The position numbers were made by a program, and so were the translations under genes. A DNA stretch of 64,000 bases from JAILEN01 sp036723975 (GTDB lineage: Bacteria > Bacillota > Clostridia > Lachnospirales > Lachnospiraceae). The stretch covers positions 124,001-188,000 of the forward strand of contig DAIMGJ010000002.1 of assembly GCA_036723975.1 (NCBI GenBank), in the 5' to 3' direction. This document shows, in pieces, positions 7,546 through 17,106 of this stretch. The notes below the pieces were generated by a model that was not told the DNA's origin, searched no databases, and saw only the letters and a list, made by a program, of their open reading frames with translations. The stretch's first letter is position 1, and each line of letters opens with the position of its first letter.

Positions 7546-8772
7546 TTACCCAAACCGCATATTAATATTTTTACTTGCTGTGATATTATGTGATATTAAA
7601 AGTTCATAAAGGGTTTTTATATCACTCTTTAATGTCCTTTTTTCGTAAATAACTAAAGCAGTCGGAATACTTGCATCAAATTGGGACACAAAGTCTTTCA
7701 GATTATTTGAATCTACCGGTATCATTTTTAATGATATTCCCAATTTGTCTGCTGTATTAACCAAATCTGTTATCCTCTTATTTTCGGAAATATCCATTCC
7801 GGGTTGTAAAAGTTGAAATGTTCTTTCGCCTTTATTCCCGGACAGCACCTGCATCCTGCCAATGATATTTTCAAAATTTGATGCACACTCTTCTTTCTTA
7901 TATAGTAATCCGAAAATCAATTCATCACGTAGCAAAAAAGAATACCACTTTTTTTGCGATTCGCTGCCACTTTTATCTTTCCAAGGCACGGCATATTTAT
8001 CGCGTCACATACACTCTTCTCTACCATACGTGGATTAATAATAATATACAAAAAGAACAATGCGCTTCTCGCCGATAACTGACTATCCTGTAATTTTAAC
8101 TTATCTTTCTGTGATCCACCTCTTATCTCACTACCGAAAAAAGAAAGATTATAAGAATATAACCCGCTCTCTTTATCACATTCTTCCACCAAAGTTTTCA
8201 TAGCCGCAATTGCTTTGTCTTCATCCATATCTTTTGAAAGAACAAATTGCAACACAAGCGGTTCTGTTCTTCTTTTCCCGGAATTGTTTTTTCCCCAAGC
8301 GTTGAAAGGCTTTCATCCGAGTTCAGCCTCATCTGATAATTCCACGCCACATCCCAGGCATCCGTACTTCCATCCGTCTCAATCATATAATAGACATAAG
8401 CAGTTTTATACTCCTCCGGATTTAGATTCATATAGACAGAATCTCGCAAATACATCTCCTTGAATTCAATTTGTTGCTGTGTATTTACCGCCAGATATAC
8501 TGCATTTTTTCCTCATCAGACACCCCGGACTCTATATCCTCAAGGGGCATCGGCAATTGATTTTTTTCTCTCTCACTTGTTTCATATACACGATAATCTT
8601 TCGCATACTTTGCCCCCATAACAGCAAGGGCAAAAATCAAAGCCACCGCAACAACAGCTCGCCACTGCACACATATTCTTTTGATAAACTGAATCAAATC
8701 AATTTCAACTTCATCTGAATAACACGTCTGCTCATTCTTTCCTCCGTATTTAAAAGGCCATGACCTTTTCAT
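7546..8772 (-). pseudogene. Frameshifted Wzz-like chain-length determinant (paralogue of 1-831)
   Basis: Four overlapping frames together rebuild one protein like that at 1-831. The N-terminal piece (8485-8772) carries EVEIDLIQFIKR and VQWRAVVAVALIFAL. It breaks at a run of six A (8505-8510 on the plus strand, as T). One more A would restore EEKNAVYLAVNTQQQIEFKE, matching the intact copy. The next piece (8198-8455) ends near 8275, where about 25 residues are missing relative to the intact gene. The third piece (7917-8255) shifts again near 7985 into the last frame (7546-7989). The GGAGG ribosome binding site lies inside the reading frame with no ATG in phase after it, so the start codon is also lost. 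The gene is clearly decayed. Confidence 0.85.
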
Positions 8773-8795
8773 TTACTCGCCGTTTGTTTTATAGA

Positions 8796-10433
8796 TTATT
8801 TTCCGTACCAGCCGATTCCTTCATCTCTCCAGCCGGCGGCCAGTAACTGGTCACGTTCTTCCGTGCTGGCGGTATAGTGATGAGCTCTCACTTCTGCCAT
8901 ACCGGTTCCGGTAGGATCGTACAAACGATACATCGGTACAGTCTGGTTGTCATCGGAATACCAACCGATACCTTCATAGTTCCAACCCTGTTTTTTTACC
9001 AACTCATCTTTTTCTTCCGCGCTTGGAGTGTAGTGATGAGCTCCGGACTTCGGATTAAACAAACGATATACCGGGGTATTGCTTGATGCCGGTGTATGCC
9101 ATGCCACACCTTCGTAGTTCCATCCGGACTGAACCAAAACAAGGCGCTCCTCGCGACTGTTGGTATAGAAGTGTTCGCCCGTTGTCGGATTAAACATACG
9201 ATACATCATTTCTTTTACTTTATAAGTAGTTGCGTTTCTGTTTTCTGCCTTACCGAAGTTGATATAGTGTATGTAGTACTTAGTCCAATCATCACCGAAT
9301 GCAGACTGCAAATCCGGATAGTTGCTCTTGTACAAAACCGGATCAAATTCGTAGCTTCCCATACGGGCTTCCTTCATGCCGTTCTGAACAAAGTGCTGCA
9401 ACAACGCGTACAAATTCTTTTCTCCGATTGCTGTTTTTAAATCCGGGTTTAAAACCACATATTCGTTTGGATCAAAAACATCTCCGTAATAAATACCGTT
9501 ATAGTATCCGGTATATGCATGAAGAATTCCGGAATAATCTCCGTACCAATAGTTCATATCTACATTCCCGTTAATACCGCTTACGCTACCTTTGCTGGAA
9601 TACTGCCAGCAAGTGTAGTCACCGGTATAGGTAGCTTCGTTCGCATACTGTGCCAACCATACTAAATAGTTAATGGCACCTGCATCCATATCCTTAGAAA
9701 GCATGTTCTTATTTGCATATACCATAGGAGTATAACCTGCTGCCTTTACAGTATCACCAAAAGCATTTACGATAGCAGTCTTGGTTGCCGGAGCAAGTCC
9801 TGCGGTTGCCAATCGACCGGTTCCATCGGTGTCGTATTCATAGTCGATAATAATCGGAAGGGTAATGTCATAGTTTTTAACAACACTAAGTACATAATTT
9901 GCTTCTTCCACTGCCTCCGGAGCGGTAATGGCCTGAGAATATACATAAGCGCCTACCTTAAGTCCGGCTTTTGCAGCACCCTTTAAGTTAGCAGAAGCTT
10001 TCGGGTCCATCATGATTTCACCGTCAGCTTTTCCACGTGCAGCCACACGTACAAAGGCAAATTCAATACCTGCATTTTTAACTGCAGCCCAATTAATATC
10101 TTCCTGCCACTTTGAAACATCGATTCCGTTATGGATGTCTTTTCCGTCAAATCTGGAATTGTGAATATAGGTCTGATTTGTAAATCCGTTTGCGGTACTT
10201 GTGGTTCCGTAGGAAAAAGTAGTGATGTTATCCTCGCGTTCTACACTGCGTCTTCCGCCACACATCGGATCTTCTTCTTCATTATAATTATTTGTAACCT
10301 TGTCCACTGCACTTACGATTCTATCCTTTACGGACAGTCCCTGTGCATGACAAACAACGCTGCTTGACAACTGCTGTGCCAACACAACAGAAAGAACAAG
10401 CATACCCAATCTTCTTCTAATTGCATTCTTCAT
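8796..10433 (-). CDS. Secreted GH25 lysozyme with DUF5648 surface repeats
   Basis: The 545-residue protein has a signal peptide (about 1-31). A GH25 muramidase domain (about 100-300) carries NGIDVSKWQ (D105) and PIIIDYEYD (catalytic-site D197 and E199). Next are two copies of a 40-residue repeat (about 320-400) with NPDL/YPDL and a HF-or-HY segment ending in G-x-x-E. At the C-terminus are three DUF5648 units (about 405-545) with YRMFNPTTGEHFYT, YRLFNPKSGAHHYT and a final GWYGK. It would cut the glycan of peptidoglycan at the cell surface. The start lies inside the end of the upstream gene (17-base overlap), so it is made with the polysaccharide operon. Remodelling of the wall for polymer export or anchoring is inferred. 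Confidence 0.9.
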   Translation of the reverse strand: MKNAIRRRLGMLVLSVVLAQQLSSSVVCHAQGLSVKDRIVSAVDKVTNNYNEEEDPMCGGRRSVEREDNITTFSYGTTSTANGFTNQTYIHNSRFDGKDIHNGIDVSKWQEDINWAAVKNAGIEFAFVRVAARGKADGEIMMDPKASANLKGAAKAGLKVGAYVYSQAITAPEAVEEANYVLSVVKNYDITLPIIIDYEYDTDGTGRLATAGLAPATKTAIVNAFGDTVKAAGYTPMVYANKNMLSKDMDAGAINYLVWLAQYANEATYTGDYTCWQYSSKGSVSGINGNVDMNYWYGDYSGILHAYTGYYNGIYYGDVFDPNEYVVLNPDLKTAIGEKNLYALLQHFVQNGMKEARMGSYEFDPVLYKSNYPDLQSAFGDDWTKYYIHYINFGKAENRNATTYKVKEMMYRMFNPTTGEHFYTNSREERLVLVQSGWNYEGVAWHTPASSNTPVYRLFNPKSGAHHYTPSAEEKDELVKKQGWNYEGIGWYSDDNQTVPMYRLYDPTGTGMAEVRAHHYTASTEERDQLLAAGWRDEGIGWYGK

Positions 10434-12081
10434 TACTTCGCATTCCTTTCCTTACAAATCTTTTTATTTTATTCTTTACACTATTTTCTATTATATCCTC
10501 TGAAGGACTCTCAATAGTGCTAAATCTTTTCCATTCCACTCTCGGCTTTTCGGTGATTTTCACACGAATATATTTTCGCGAACCACCAACGTTCATGATA
10601 ACATAATTTTCTTCTTTAGAAAATATGCGCTCTCGCTTCTCATAAACGTCCGATTCCACTACTGCTTCCAGGTAGTCACAGTCTATTTCCATCTTTACCT
10701 GCCGGGTATTCTCAGGAATCGGGATTGTATAATGGAACTCCTTCTTCGCGGTATTTAACCAATAATAGGTGAGTTTTTCTCCTCCTTCAAAGAAAAAGTT
10801 TATCTTTACAGCCGCATTCCGGACATCCTCCATGGTATACTCCGGCATACGATACATATCCGCCACGCGAAAATACGCATCACTGTCTCCGTAAACATAT
10901 CTTTGGAAGGATTGTTCCATCTCATTAAATACTGCCACATCCCCCGGCGAAATATCAAAATAGCTAAGCCACTCCTCTAAGCTTTTGCCAAGTTTTTCTC
11001 CGTAAGCCACACTCCAATACAAAAGACTTCGGTACAAAATATAGGTCTGTGGAATTTCAAAATCAAAACTCCACTCATAATCAATAAGATTCCAAGTGTC
11101 ATTTACGATGATATTGTCAAAGTTTAAATCCAAATCAGAAACCCGAGCCACCTGCATGGGACGAGAAAAGCTTACATTTCCGAACACCTTGCAAAACTCA
11201 TCTGCGGGAACAAATTCTTTTGTCTCGCTTCCGGCATAGATTAACTCCTTAAACCGATTTAAAAGCTCCTCCGATTCTGTTTTATTTTCCGTACTGATGC
11301 ACTCTTCTAAAAGAACAGCCAAGGTATTTCCTTTTACGAAAGGACTTATCATGGCATCCCCATCCGGGATACATTCCACCACGGAAACATCCGAATCTTT
11401 AAAGCGCTCCCGCAAAGCAATCTGGATTCTGTTTAGTTTTGCCACATGAGTTTTTGCTTCCTCACACAAAGGCATTTTTTTTATCTTTTTTCCTTCCGAA
11501 GTTTTTACAATCTCCGTACAAATCCGAAATCTTTGATCTCTATCGGAAGAAAACTTTGCATAAATCACATCCGGCGCATTTCCAATCACGAAAATATAGG
11601 CATTGGAAAAAGAAGGAAACGCGCCTTCGGAAATCACCCCATTCCAGAGAGCAGTCTCATCAAAAAGTTTGATATTGGAAACCGCAAGATTATCCAAGCG
11701 GTAGTTTAAAAGTTCTCCCTCCGCCGGCATACGCTCTTCGGAAAAAAGCACCCGCATATGCTCCAAACTCGGATATGGATAATACTCTTTAAAGGATAGC
11801 CCCATCTCTTTAAGCACACTTACAATCTCGCTGCGGGTCATACCGGAAATCCTTGGCTTATCTTCATCAAGCACCCCTGCTCGTTCCAGATTATTAAGTC
11901 CCAGCGAGTTATCCATAAATAAATAGATGGAACCATCCTCAGATAAGCATTCCTTTGCCTTGGAAAGCTTATCCTTTAGATTTTCCGGTTTCCACAGAAA
12001 AATTTGTTTTTCTTTTTCCTCCGGAATCCAGGAAGTGGCAATTTTTAGTTCTTCTTTTTTTAACTGCTCGATGCTTCTCAT
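10417..12081 (-). CDS. Methyltransferase-remnant / kinase-like (phosphotransferase fold) protein
   Basis: About 554 residues. Residues 20-120 resemble only the second half of a class I SAM methyltransferase: EDGSIYLFMDNSLGLNNLE, then RISGMTRSEIVSVLKEMGL and KEYYPYPSLEHM. The glycine-rich SAM-binding loop that should come first is missing. Residues 130-430 look like an aminoglycoside-phosphotransferase fold: IYAKFSSDRD, a brace of hydrophobic helices, then DLDLNFDNIIV and NLIDYEWSFDFEIP, fitting the catalytic D-x4-N and the metal-binding D. The C-terminal 100 residues are beta-rich. I chose ATG 12081 (AGGGG seven bases upstream), one codon after a GTG. It overlaps the end of the ABC ATPase gene, suggesting it caps or modifies the exported glycan. 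Function is inferred from fold and context. Confidence 0.65.
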   Translation of the reverse strand: MRSIEQLKKEELKIATSWIPEEKEKQIFLWKPENLKDKLSKAKECLSEDGSIYLFMDNSLGLNNLERAGVLDEDKPRISGMTRSEIVSVLKEMGLSFKEYYPYPSLEHMRVLFSEERMPAEGELLNYRLDNLAVSNIKLFDETALWNGVISEGAFPSFSNAYIFVIGNAPDVIYAKFSSDRDQRFRICTEIVKTSEGKKIKKMPLCEEAKTHVAKLNRIQIALRERFKDSDVSVVECIPDGDAMISPFVKGNTLAVLLEECISTENKTESEELLNRFKELIYAGSETKEFVPADEFCKVFGNVSFSRPMQVARVSDLDLNFDNIIVNDTWNLIDYEWSFDFEIPQTYILYRSLLYWSVAYGEKLGKSLEEWLSYFDISPGDVAVFNEMEQSFQRYVYGDSDAYFRVADMYRMPEYTMEDVRNAAVKINFFFEGGEKLTYYWLNTAKKEFHYTIPIPENTRQVKMEIDCDYLEAVVESDVYEKRERIFSKEENYVIMNVGGSRKYIRVKITEKPRVEWKRFSTIESPSEDIIENSVKNKIKRFVRKGMRSNEECN

Positions 12082-12083
12082 CA

Positions 12084-13421
12084 CTAGCCCCTTGTTTTTT
12101 CCACATGCACATCGGAATTCATGTCATAGAACCCCACCGTATTCTTGTCCGAAATCACATTTACACTAATTAAGTCGTAGCATCTGTGGTATGCGGTAAG
12201 GTTCCCGTCCACGTATCCCGTACAGCTCATAGACAATAAATACTCGCCCCCCTGCAAATCCATTTTCTGCTTGTAGCTCACCACATACTCCTCTCCTTTT
12301 TTTGCCAAAGGAACACTCTTTTTTTCATACATGGTATTGGTTCCTGTCACATCAATGCCCCGTACCGTTTTAAAGGTGTAGGTAAAAATCGGGTCCTTTA
12401 CGGTTTCGTTAAAACGCACTTTCGTCTTTATGGTAAACTCCGTGCCCTTTATAATGGCATCCGTAAGCTTTCCGGTTTCATCCTCGATGCAAAAATCAAT
12501 AATCTCCGCGTCGTGGTTGCCGTACTCATTGACATTAGGATTGATGGTAAAATGTTTTTTCCAGTCACATCCCGGCACCGGATCACAGACAGAATACTTT
12601 CCGTCCTTTTTCGGAGCAGCCACTGCAACCTCTTCTTCCTCCGGCTCTGAAGCCACTTCTTCCACTTCTTTTTTGTCCTCTTCGGAACCCGTAAGGATTT
12701 TCTTATAGAGATCAATCATATCCTTCGGAGATCCTTCTGCCAGCTTTTCACCCTTGTTTAACAGGATAACACGGTCACAATACTTAGCTATTGAGCCCAA
12801 GTCATGGCTGACAAACAAAATGGTCTTTCCCGCTTTTTTAAACTCATCAAACTTCTGATAACACTTAGCCTGGAAGAAAACATCTCCTACGGATAAGGCT
12901 TCATCCACCACCAAAATCTCAGGATCGATATTGATGGCTACCGCAAAAGCAAGACGTACAAACATACCGCTGGAGTAGGTTTTTACCGGCTGATAGACAA
13001 AGTCTCCAATGTCCGCAAAGTTTAAAATATCCTCCATCTTGGCATCGATTTCTTCTCTGGTATATCCCATCATAGTACCATTTAAATAAACATTTTCTAT
13101 ACCGGAATACTCCATGTTAAAGCCTGCGCCAAGTTCCAAAAGAGCAGAGATTCGTCCTTCGATTTCCACATCTCCGTCCGTGGGATTTAACACGCCGGTA
13201 ATGATTTTAAGTACCGTAGACTTTCCCGCGCCGTTGGTACCAATGAGTCCCACGCACTCACCCTTTTTCACATCAAAGTTCATGTGATTTAGGGCATAGT
13301 GCTCATGATACAATTTCTTTTTACTAAGTCCCAATGCTTCCATCACACGATCACGGTTTCGATCGTATAACTTGTACATTTTACTTACATCTCTGATTCG
13401 AATTGCTATTTGTTCTGACAT
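12084..13421 (-). CDS. Polysaccharide ABC exporter ATPase (Wzt/TagH type) with C-terminal glycan-binding domain
   Basis: The 445-residue protein has an ATPase domain (about 1-245) with Walker A GLIGTNGAGKST, signature YSSGMFVRLAFA, Walker B ILVVDEALSVGD and switch HDL. An acidic linker (SEEDKKEVEEVASEPEEEE) is followed by a beta-sandwich (about 300-435) in the position of the Wzt C-terminal domain. In O-antigen exporters that domain recognises the end of the finished chain. The permease gene lies 17 bases upstream. Together they move lipid-linked polysaccharide or teichoic-acid-like polymer across the membrane. The C-terminal domain implies that a specific terminal modification is read; the kinase-like gene directly downstream is a candidate for making it (inference). 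Confidence 0.92.
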   Translation of the reverse strand: MSEQIAIRIRDVSKMYKLYDRNRDRVMEALGLSKKKLYHEHYALNHMNFDVKKGECVGLIGTNGAGKSTVLKIITGVLNPTDGDVEIEGRISALLELGAGFNMEYSGIENVYLNGTMMGYTREEIDAKMEDILNFADIGDFVYQPVKTYSSGMFVRLAFAVAINIDPEILVVDEALSVGDVFFQAKCYQKFDEFKKAGKTILFVSHDLGSIAKYCDRVILLNKGEKLAEGSPKDMIDLYKKILTGSEEDKKEVEEVASEPEEEEVAVAAPKKDGKYSVCDPVPGCDWKKHFTINPNVNEYGNHDAEIIDFCIEDETGKLTDAIIKGTEFTIKTKVRFNETVKDPIFTYTFKTVRGIDVTGTNTMYEKKSVPLAKKGEEYVVSYKQKMDLQGGEYLLSMSCTGYVDGNLTAYHRCYDLISVNVISDKNTVGFYDMNSDVHVEKTRG

Positions 13422-13438
13422 AATTTATCCTCTAAACT

Positions 13439-14272
13439 TTACAGTACATCTGCGAAATGAATTCTTAGTTTACGAAATACGGAAGTACCGAATATAAACA
13501 TAAACACCGTCACTGCCCAAAAATATCCGGTAAGCTTTCCATGCTCCCAAAACCACACATGATTGATTAAGGTGTCACGATATCCTAAGACAATATAGTA
13601 CATGGGATTTAGTTTTAAAATAAACTGTACCGGTGCAGACAAGGTCATGGCATCCATGTTCCACATAATCGGTGTAAACCAAATGCCCACCTGCAAAATA
13701 ATGGCAACAATTTGAGACAAATCTCGGAAGAATACGCTGATTGCAGAAGTTAAGTAAATGATTCCCAAAGCCAACAGCATCATGCCAAAAGAATAATACA
13801 GAAGCTGTAGTGTAATAAGCGCCGGAAAATATCCGTAGCAAGCATATAAAACCAATACAAATCCCACAAAGAACAGATGTACAAAAATGCAGGAAATGGT
13901 TTTTACCACCGGCAAACAACTAATATTAAACACCACTTTTTTTACCAAAAAGCTGTACTCTACCAATACGTTGGTTCCGTTTGCCACCAAATCGGAAAAA
14001 TAAAACCAGGGCACCAAACCGGCCACCAGCCAAAGGACATAGGGCACTGTGATGCCGGCCTTTGTGGACTGTGTTCCCACGTTCAGTGCTTTTTCAAATA
14101 CAAACCAATACACAAACACGGTAACGATTGGCTGAACAAAGGCCCAAAAAATACCTAAATAGGAGCCTGCAAACTTTGTTTTAAAGTCGTTTTTCGCAAG
14201 GGAAACCACCAGCTTTCGTTCCGCAAATACTTCCCTTGGAATTTGCAATAACTTATCAATTGCTTTTTTCAT
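13439..14272 (-). CDS. Polysaccharide ABC exporter permease (Wzm/TagG type)
   Basis: About 277 residues with six membrane segments, of the ABC-2 family. The N-terminus carries the amphipathic region LVVSLAKNDFKTKFAGSYLG, typical of TagG/Wzm/RfbA permeases, and NPMYYIVLGYRD near the last periplasmic loop. It pairs with the ATPase at 12084-13421. The ATG at 14272 overlaps the TGA stop of the upstream glycosyltransferase (TGATG), indicating coupled translation. An in-frame TTG one codon earlier is less likely. Confidence 0.93.
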   Translation of the reverse strand: MKKAIDKLLQIPREVFAERKLVVSLAKNDFKTKFAGSYLGIFWAFVQPIVTVFVYWFVFEKALNVGTQSTKAGITVPYVLWLVAGLVPWFYFSDLVANGTNVLVEYSFLVKKVVFNISCLPVVKTISCIFVHLFFVGFVLVLYACYGYFPALITLQLLYYSFGMMLLALGIIYLTSAISVFFRDLSQIVAIILQVGIWFTPIMWNMDAMTLSAPVQFILKLNPMYYIVLGYRDTLINHVWFWEHGKLTGYFWAVTVFMFIFGTSVFRKLRIHFADVL

Positions 14273-16650
14273 CAAAAATCTATCTCCTTATGGATTCTTC
14301 TATGATCCCTCATATCCTCAATTACAAAATACCAGTTCTTTCCGTTGTCGTCTTTGATTTGATTATAAGCCACCAGCATTTCAAATCCGGAATAATACAT
14401 GTTGGCATACTCCGGATAAGTCGTCATCAAATCCGCACGATACTTGGTATGTGTTGTTGCTTTTCTATATCCGTCCTTTGTTTCAAAGGCCAGATATTTT
14501 AATTTATAATCATTGTGTAAAAAGTCGTGGCAGTCAAATCCCCAGCCCTTTACATGCATGGTGGAATCACCCTTTACGGCGCCATCCATACTTAAAATAA
14601 TGCCTTCTTCGTCTGCTTCGCCAATGTCGGAAATAAAAGCAGTACCAAAACAGGTATCATCGGATACGGTTTCAAAAACGATATCCGACCACTCATAGGA
14701 AACCTTTCCTTCGTACTCATATTTTATTCCAAAGGTATACTCTCTGGATTCCCCTTTAAAAAGACCGGAATCCATTAACGCAATAAATTTAAAATCATTT
14801 CGATTGGTTTTATCATCGGATTTTGCTTTCGGAAGTGCATAGGTATCAAATTCTAAAATATAGTCATCTCGAAGTTTTAATAACAATGTCCACTTTGCGG
14901 ATTTATCCAACCTGCTGCCGTTAGTTGCACAATGTCCCAAAAGTCTTATTACAGGTGCTTTTTCTATGCAATCCACGGACAATTTATAATCCCGAGATTC
15001 TCCCTTTAACCCTGTTAAAAGTCTCCAGTTTTTCTCCGTTACCTTTTCATAATTTCCCTCAAGAGCAAAATCCAGACTATGAACCGTAAGATTTCTGCTG
15101 TAAAACGGATCCCATCCTTCAAAGGCCGGATGCTTCGTGTAGAGCTGCTTTAACTCTCTGCGCAGACGCTCCATTTTCTTTACGTCCAAAAAATCGCTGC
15201 CTCGGCTTAGGGATTCGTGATGATAAGCCATCACATCATTTCGAAGCACATTGTAATAGCCTGCTTCGTAAAGACGCATGCAAAAGTCCACATCATTAAA
15301 CGCCACCGGAAGGTTTTCGTCAAGTCCGCCCACTTCCAAATACTTTTCTTTTGAGCATAGAATACATGCAGCGGTCACCGCCAAAAAGTTATAGGTATAG
15401 CGGTTCCGTCCGAAATACAAAGAGCTTTCATCACTTTCTTTTGCAAAGGCATGGTTTGGTCCCTCACCCATATTGATAACGCCGCAATGTTGAAGCAAAG
15501 TGGAATCCGGATAGTAAAGTTTTACGCCTACGGCTCCGGTATGGGGTTGCATGGCCTGTCCCAACATCCTTGTAAGCCACTCCGTCTCAACCACTTCCAC
15601 GTCATCATTTAAAAGTAAAACATATTCACCCTTTGACACTTTTACACCGATGTTATTTTGGGCAGAGAAATTAAAATCCATGGGCTTGTAAATATAAGTC
15701 GCACGGCCGGATAGCATCGCTTCGATTTCATCAGGATTTTTGCTTCCATTATCCACCACGATAATTTCATAGTTGGGGTACTCGGTATGTTCTAAAATAC
15801 TGGTAACGCAATTATTCAATACATCCTTATTATCTTTAGATAAAACAATGATGGATACCAAGGGATTGTCCGTCAAATCATAGAGCACGTGATAATTTTG
15901 AAGTTTTTCCTTCCACTCCAAATGTGCCTTAATTCCACGTCTTTTTAGAGCTTCTTCCTTAACGCTTTTTAAAATCTCTTTTGAGATCGTGGGTTTTGTA
16001 CCTTTTCTTACGTGGTAAAGCACCTTATCCACGTGTCCCACCATCTCATTGGTTGCCACTCCCACATTGGCTTTTAATGCAGCGGCCTGCTCCAAAAATC
16101 GAAAGATAAAATCATAATATTTCTGCTCGTTCAAGTTTTCCTTCGGTCCGTGGATTTTATCCGCAATATTTGTTTTAAAAACAGCAAAACGGGCACAATA
16201 ATCAAAGGACCATAAAAGGTCCGGAGACCAATCCGGCTTAAAAAACGGCTGGAAACGATAACTGATATCATTATCAAATACATCCTCATCGCTGTACACC
16301 ATGTCATATTCCGGATGATCGTTTAAAACTTTTACCATCTCGTAAACTGCGTTCGGAGAAAGCAAATCCAAACCGTGCACATACCCGATGTAGTCACCGG
16401 TTACTGCCGCATGCTCCAAAGTGTCCCCATCCTTGGCCACACAGATTTCCACTTCGGGATAAGTCTGGTTTTTTACGGATGCCACACACTCATTTACATA
16501 TGCTTCTTCCACGCCACAGGCCTCAATCACCACCGATACTTTCGGGCGATAATTCAGAGGCATTATTTGACGAATATTTTCTTCGTTCGATTTAATCCAC
16601 AGCCGATAATCAATCTGTTCCGTGGATACCTCTCGTTTTCCGGTTCTCAT
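14272..16650 (-). CDS. Two-domain GT2 glycosyltransferase with altered first catalytic site
   Basis: The 792-residue protein has a GT-A domain at about 35-245, a second GT2 domain at about 262-490 and a beta-rich tail to 792. The first domain keeps YSDEDVF but, where its paralogues read DHDD, it has VHGLD (residues 91-95). The metal-binding acidic pair is therefore missing and this domain may be inactive. The second domain is standard: LLLNDDVEVV, GGLDENLPVAFNDVDFC and YHHESLSRG. It probably adds sugar residues to the surface polysaccharide from nucleotide sugars at the cytoplasmic face. It is one of three related genes in tandem. The tail contains KGESREYTFGIKYEYEG and may bind glycan. Confidence 0.87.
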   Translation of the reverse strand: MRTGKREVSTEQIDYRLWIKSNEENIRQIMPLNYRPKVSVVIEACGVEEAYVNECVASVKNQTYPEVEICVAKDGDTLEHAAVTGDYIGYVHGLDLLSPNAVYEMVKVLNDHPEYDMVYSDEDVFDNDISYRFQPFFKPDWSPDLLWSFDYCARFAVFKTNIADKIHGPKENLNEQKYYDFIFRFLEQAAALKANVGVATNEMVGHVDKVLYHVRKGTKPTISKEILKSVKEEALKRRGIKAHLEWKEKLQNYHVLYDLTDNPLVSIIVLSKDNKDVLNNCVTSILEHTEYPNYEIIVVDNGSKNPDEIEAMLSGRATYIYKPMDFNFSAQNNIGVKVSKGEYVLLLNDDVEVVETEWLTRMLGQAMQPHTGAVGVKLYYPDSTLLQHCGVINMGEGPNHAFAKESDESSLYFGRNRYTYNFLAVTAACILCSKEKYLEVGGLDENLPVAFNDVDFCMRLYEAGYYNVLRNDVMAYHHESLSRGSDFLDVKKMERLRRELKQLYTKHPAFEGWDPFYSRNLTVHSLDFALEGNYEKVTEKNWRLLTGLKGESRDYKLSVDCIEKAPVIRLLGHCATNGSRLDKSAKWTLLLKLRDDYILEFDTYALPKAKSDDKTNRNDFKFIALMDSGLFKGESREYTFGIKYEYEGKVSYEWSDIVFETVSDDTCFGTAFISDIGEADEEGIILSMDGAVKGDSTMHVKGWGFDCHDFLHNDYKLKYLAFETKDGYRKATTHTKYRADLMTTYPEYANMYYSGFEMLVAYNQIKDDNGKNWYFVIEDMRDHRRIHKEIDF

Positions 16651-16677
16651 ACAAACTCCAACTGTATCTCTTTCGCC

Positions 16678-17106
16678 CTATTTCTTCAGACGATTTTTAA
16701 TCTTTTGAATAACGCTTTTATTTCTCTCTTTTTCTTCCATCAGACGCTGTTCCAACAAATCACAGGCCATTACAAACTCGCTTTTTTCCTTCTCCAGCAC
16801 CGGATATCGGGAAGCCAAGTCCGCCAATTCCTTTACGGAAGAAAACAATTCATCCTCAGAAACAGACTGCACTTCGTACTCGATTTCAAGAGTTCCCATA
16901 CGTTTTTCCGGAGCTACCTTAGCCCAAATCTTTTGGCCTCTTTGCAGTACATAATATTCATCCACACAGCTTCCACTGTCGGAAAGCAAAAAAACATCAT
17001 CCTCGCGGCAATCTTGATAATCCACCTTTTGCATCACCAATAGGCAATCTCTGTCTGCCGTATACAACTCGTTTATTTCATTTTCCAGTTTAATGGTTTG
17101 CTTCAT
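16678..17106 (-). CDS. Small coiled-coil protein of unknown function
   Basis: The 142-residue protein has a GGAG site seven bases before the ATG. It has no signal peptide. The first 80 residues are mixed beta with DCREDDVFLLSDSGSCVDEY. The C-terminal 60 residues form a charged helix, likely a coiled coil (LEKEKSEFVMACDLLEQRLM followed by EEKERNKSVIQKIKNRLKK). The start overlaps the end of the upstream glycosyltransferase by 17 bases, and the next glycosyltransferase starts 27 bases downstream, so it is expressed with both. A regulatory or scaffold role between the glycosyltransferases is a guess. Confidence 0.7.
   Translation of the reverse strand: MKQTIKLENEINELYTADRDCLLVMQKVDYQDCREDDVFLLSDSGSCVDEYYVLQRGQKIWAKVAPEKRMGTLEIEYEVQSVSEDELFSSVKELADLASRYPVLEKEKSEFVMACDLLEQRLMEEKERNKSVIQKIKNRLKK

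Noticed and set aside
13575..13919. 114-residue minus-strand frame inside the Wzm permease gene
   Set aside because: It is a different frame of a strongly recognisable permease with no start signal.
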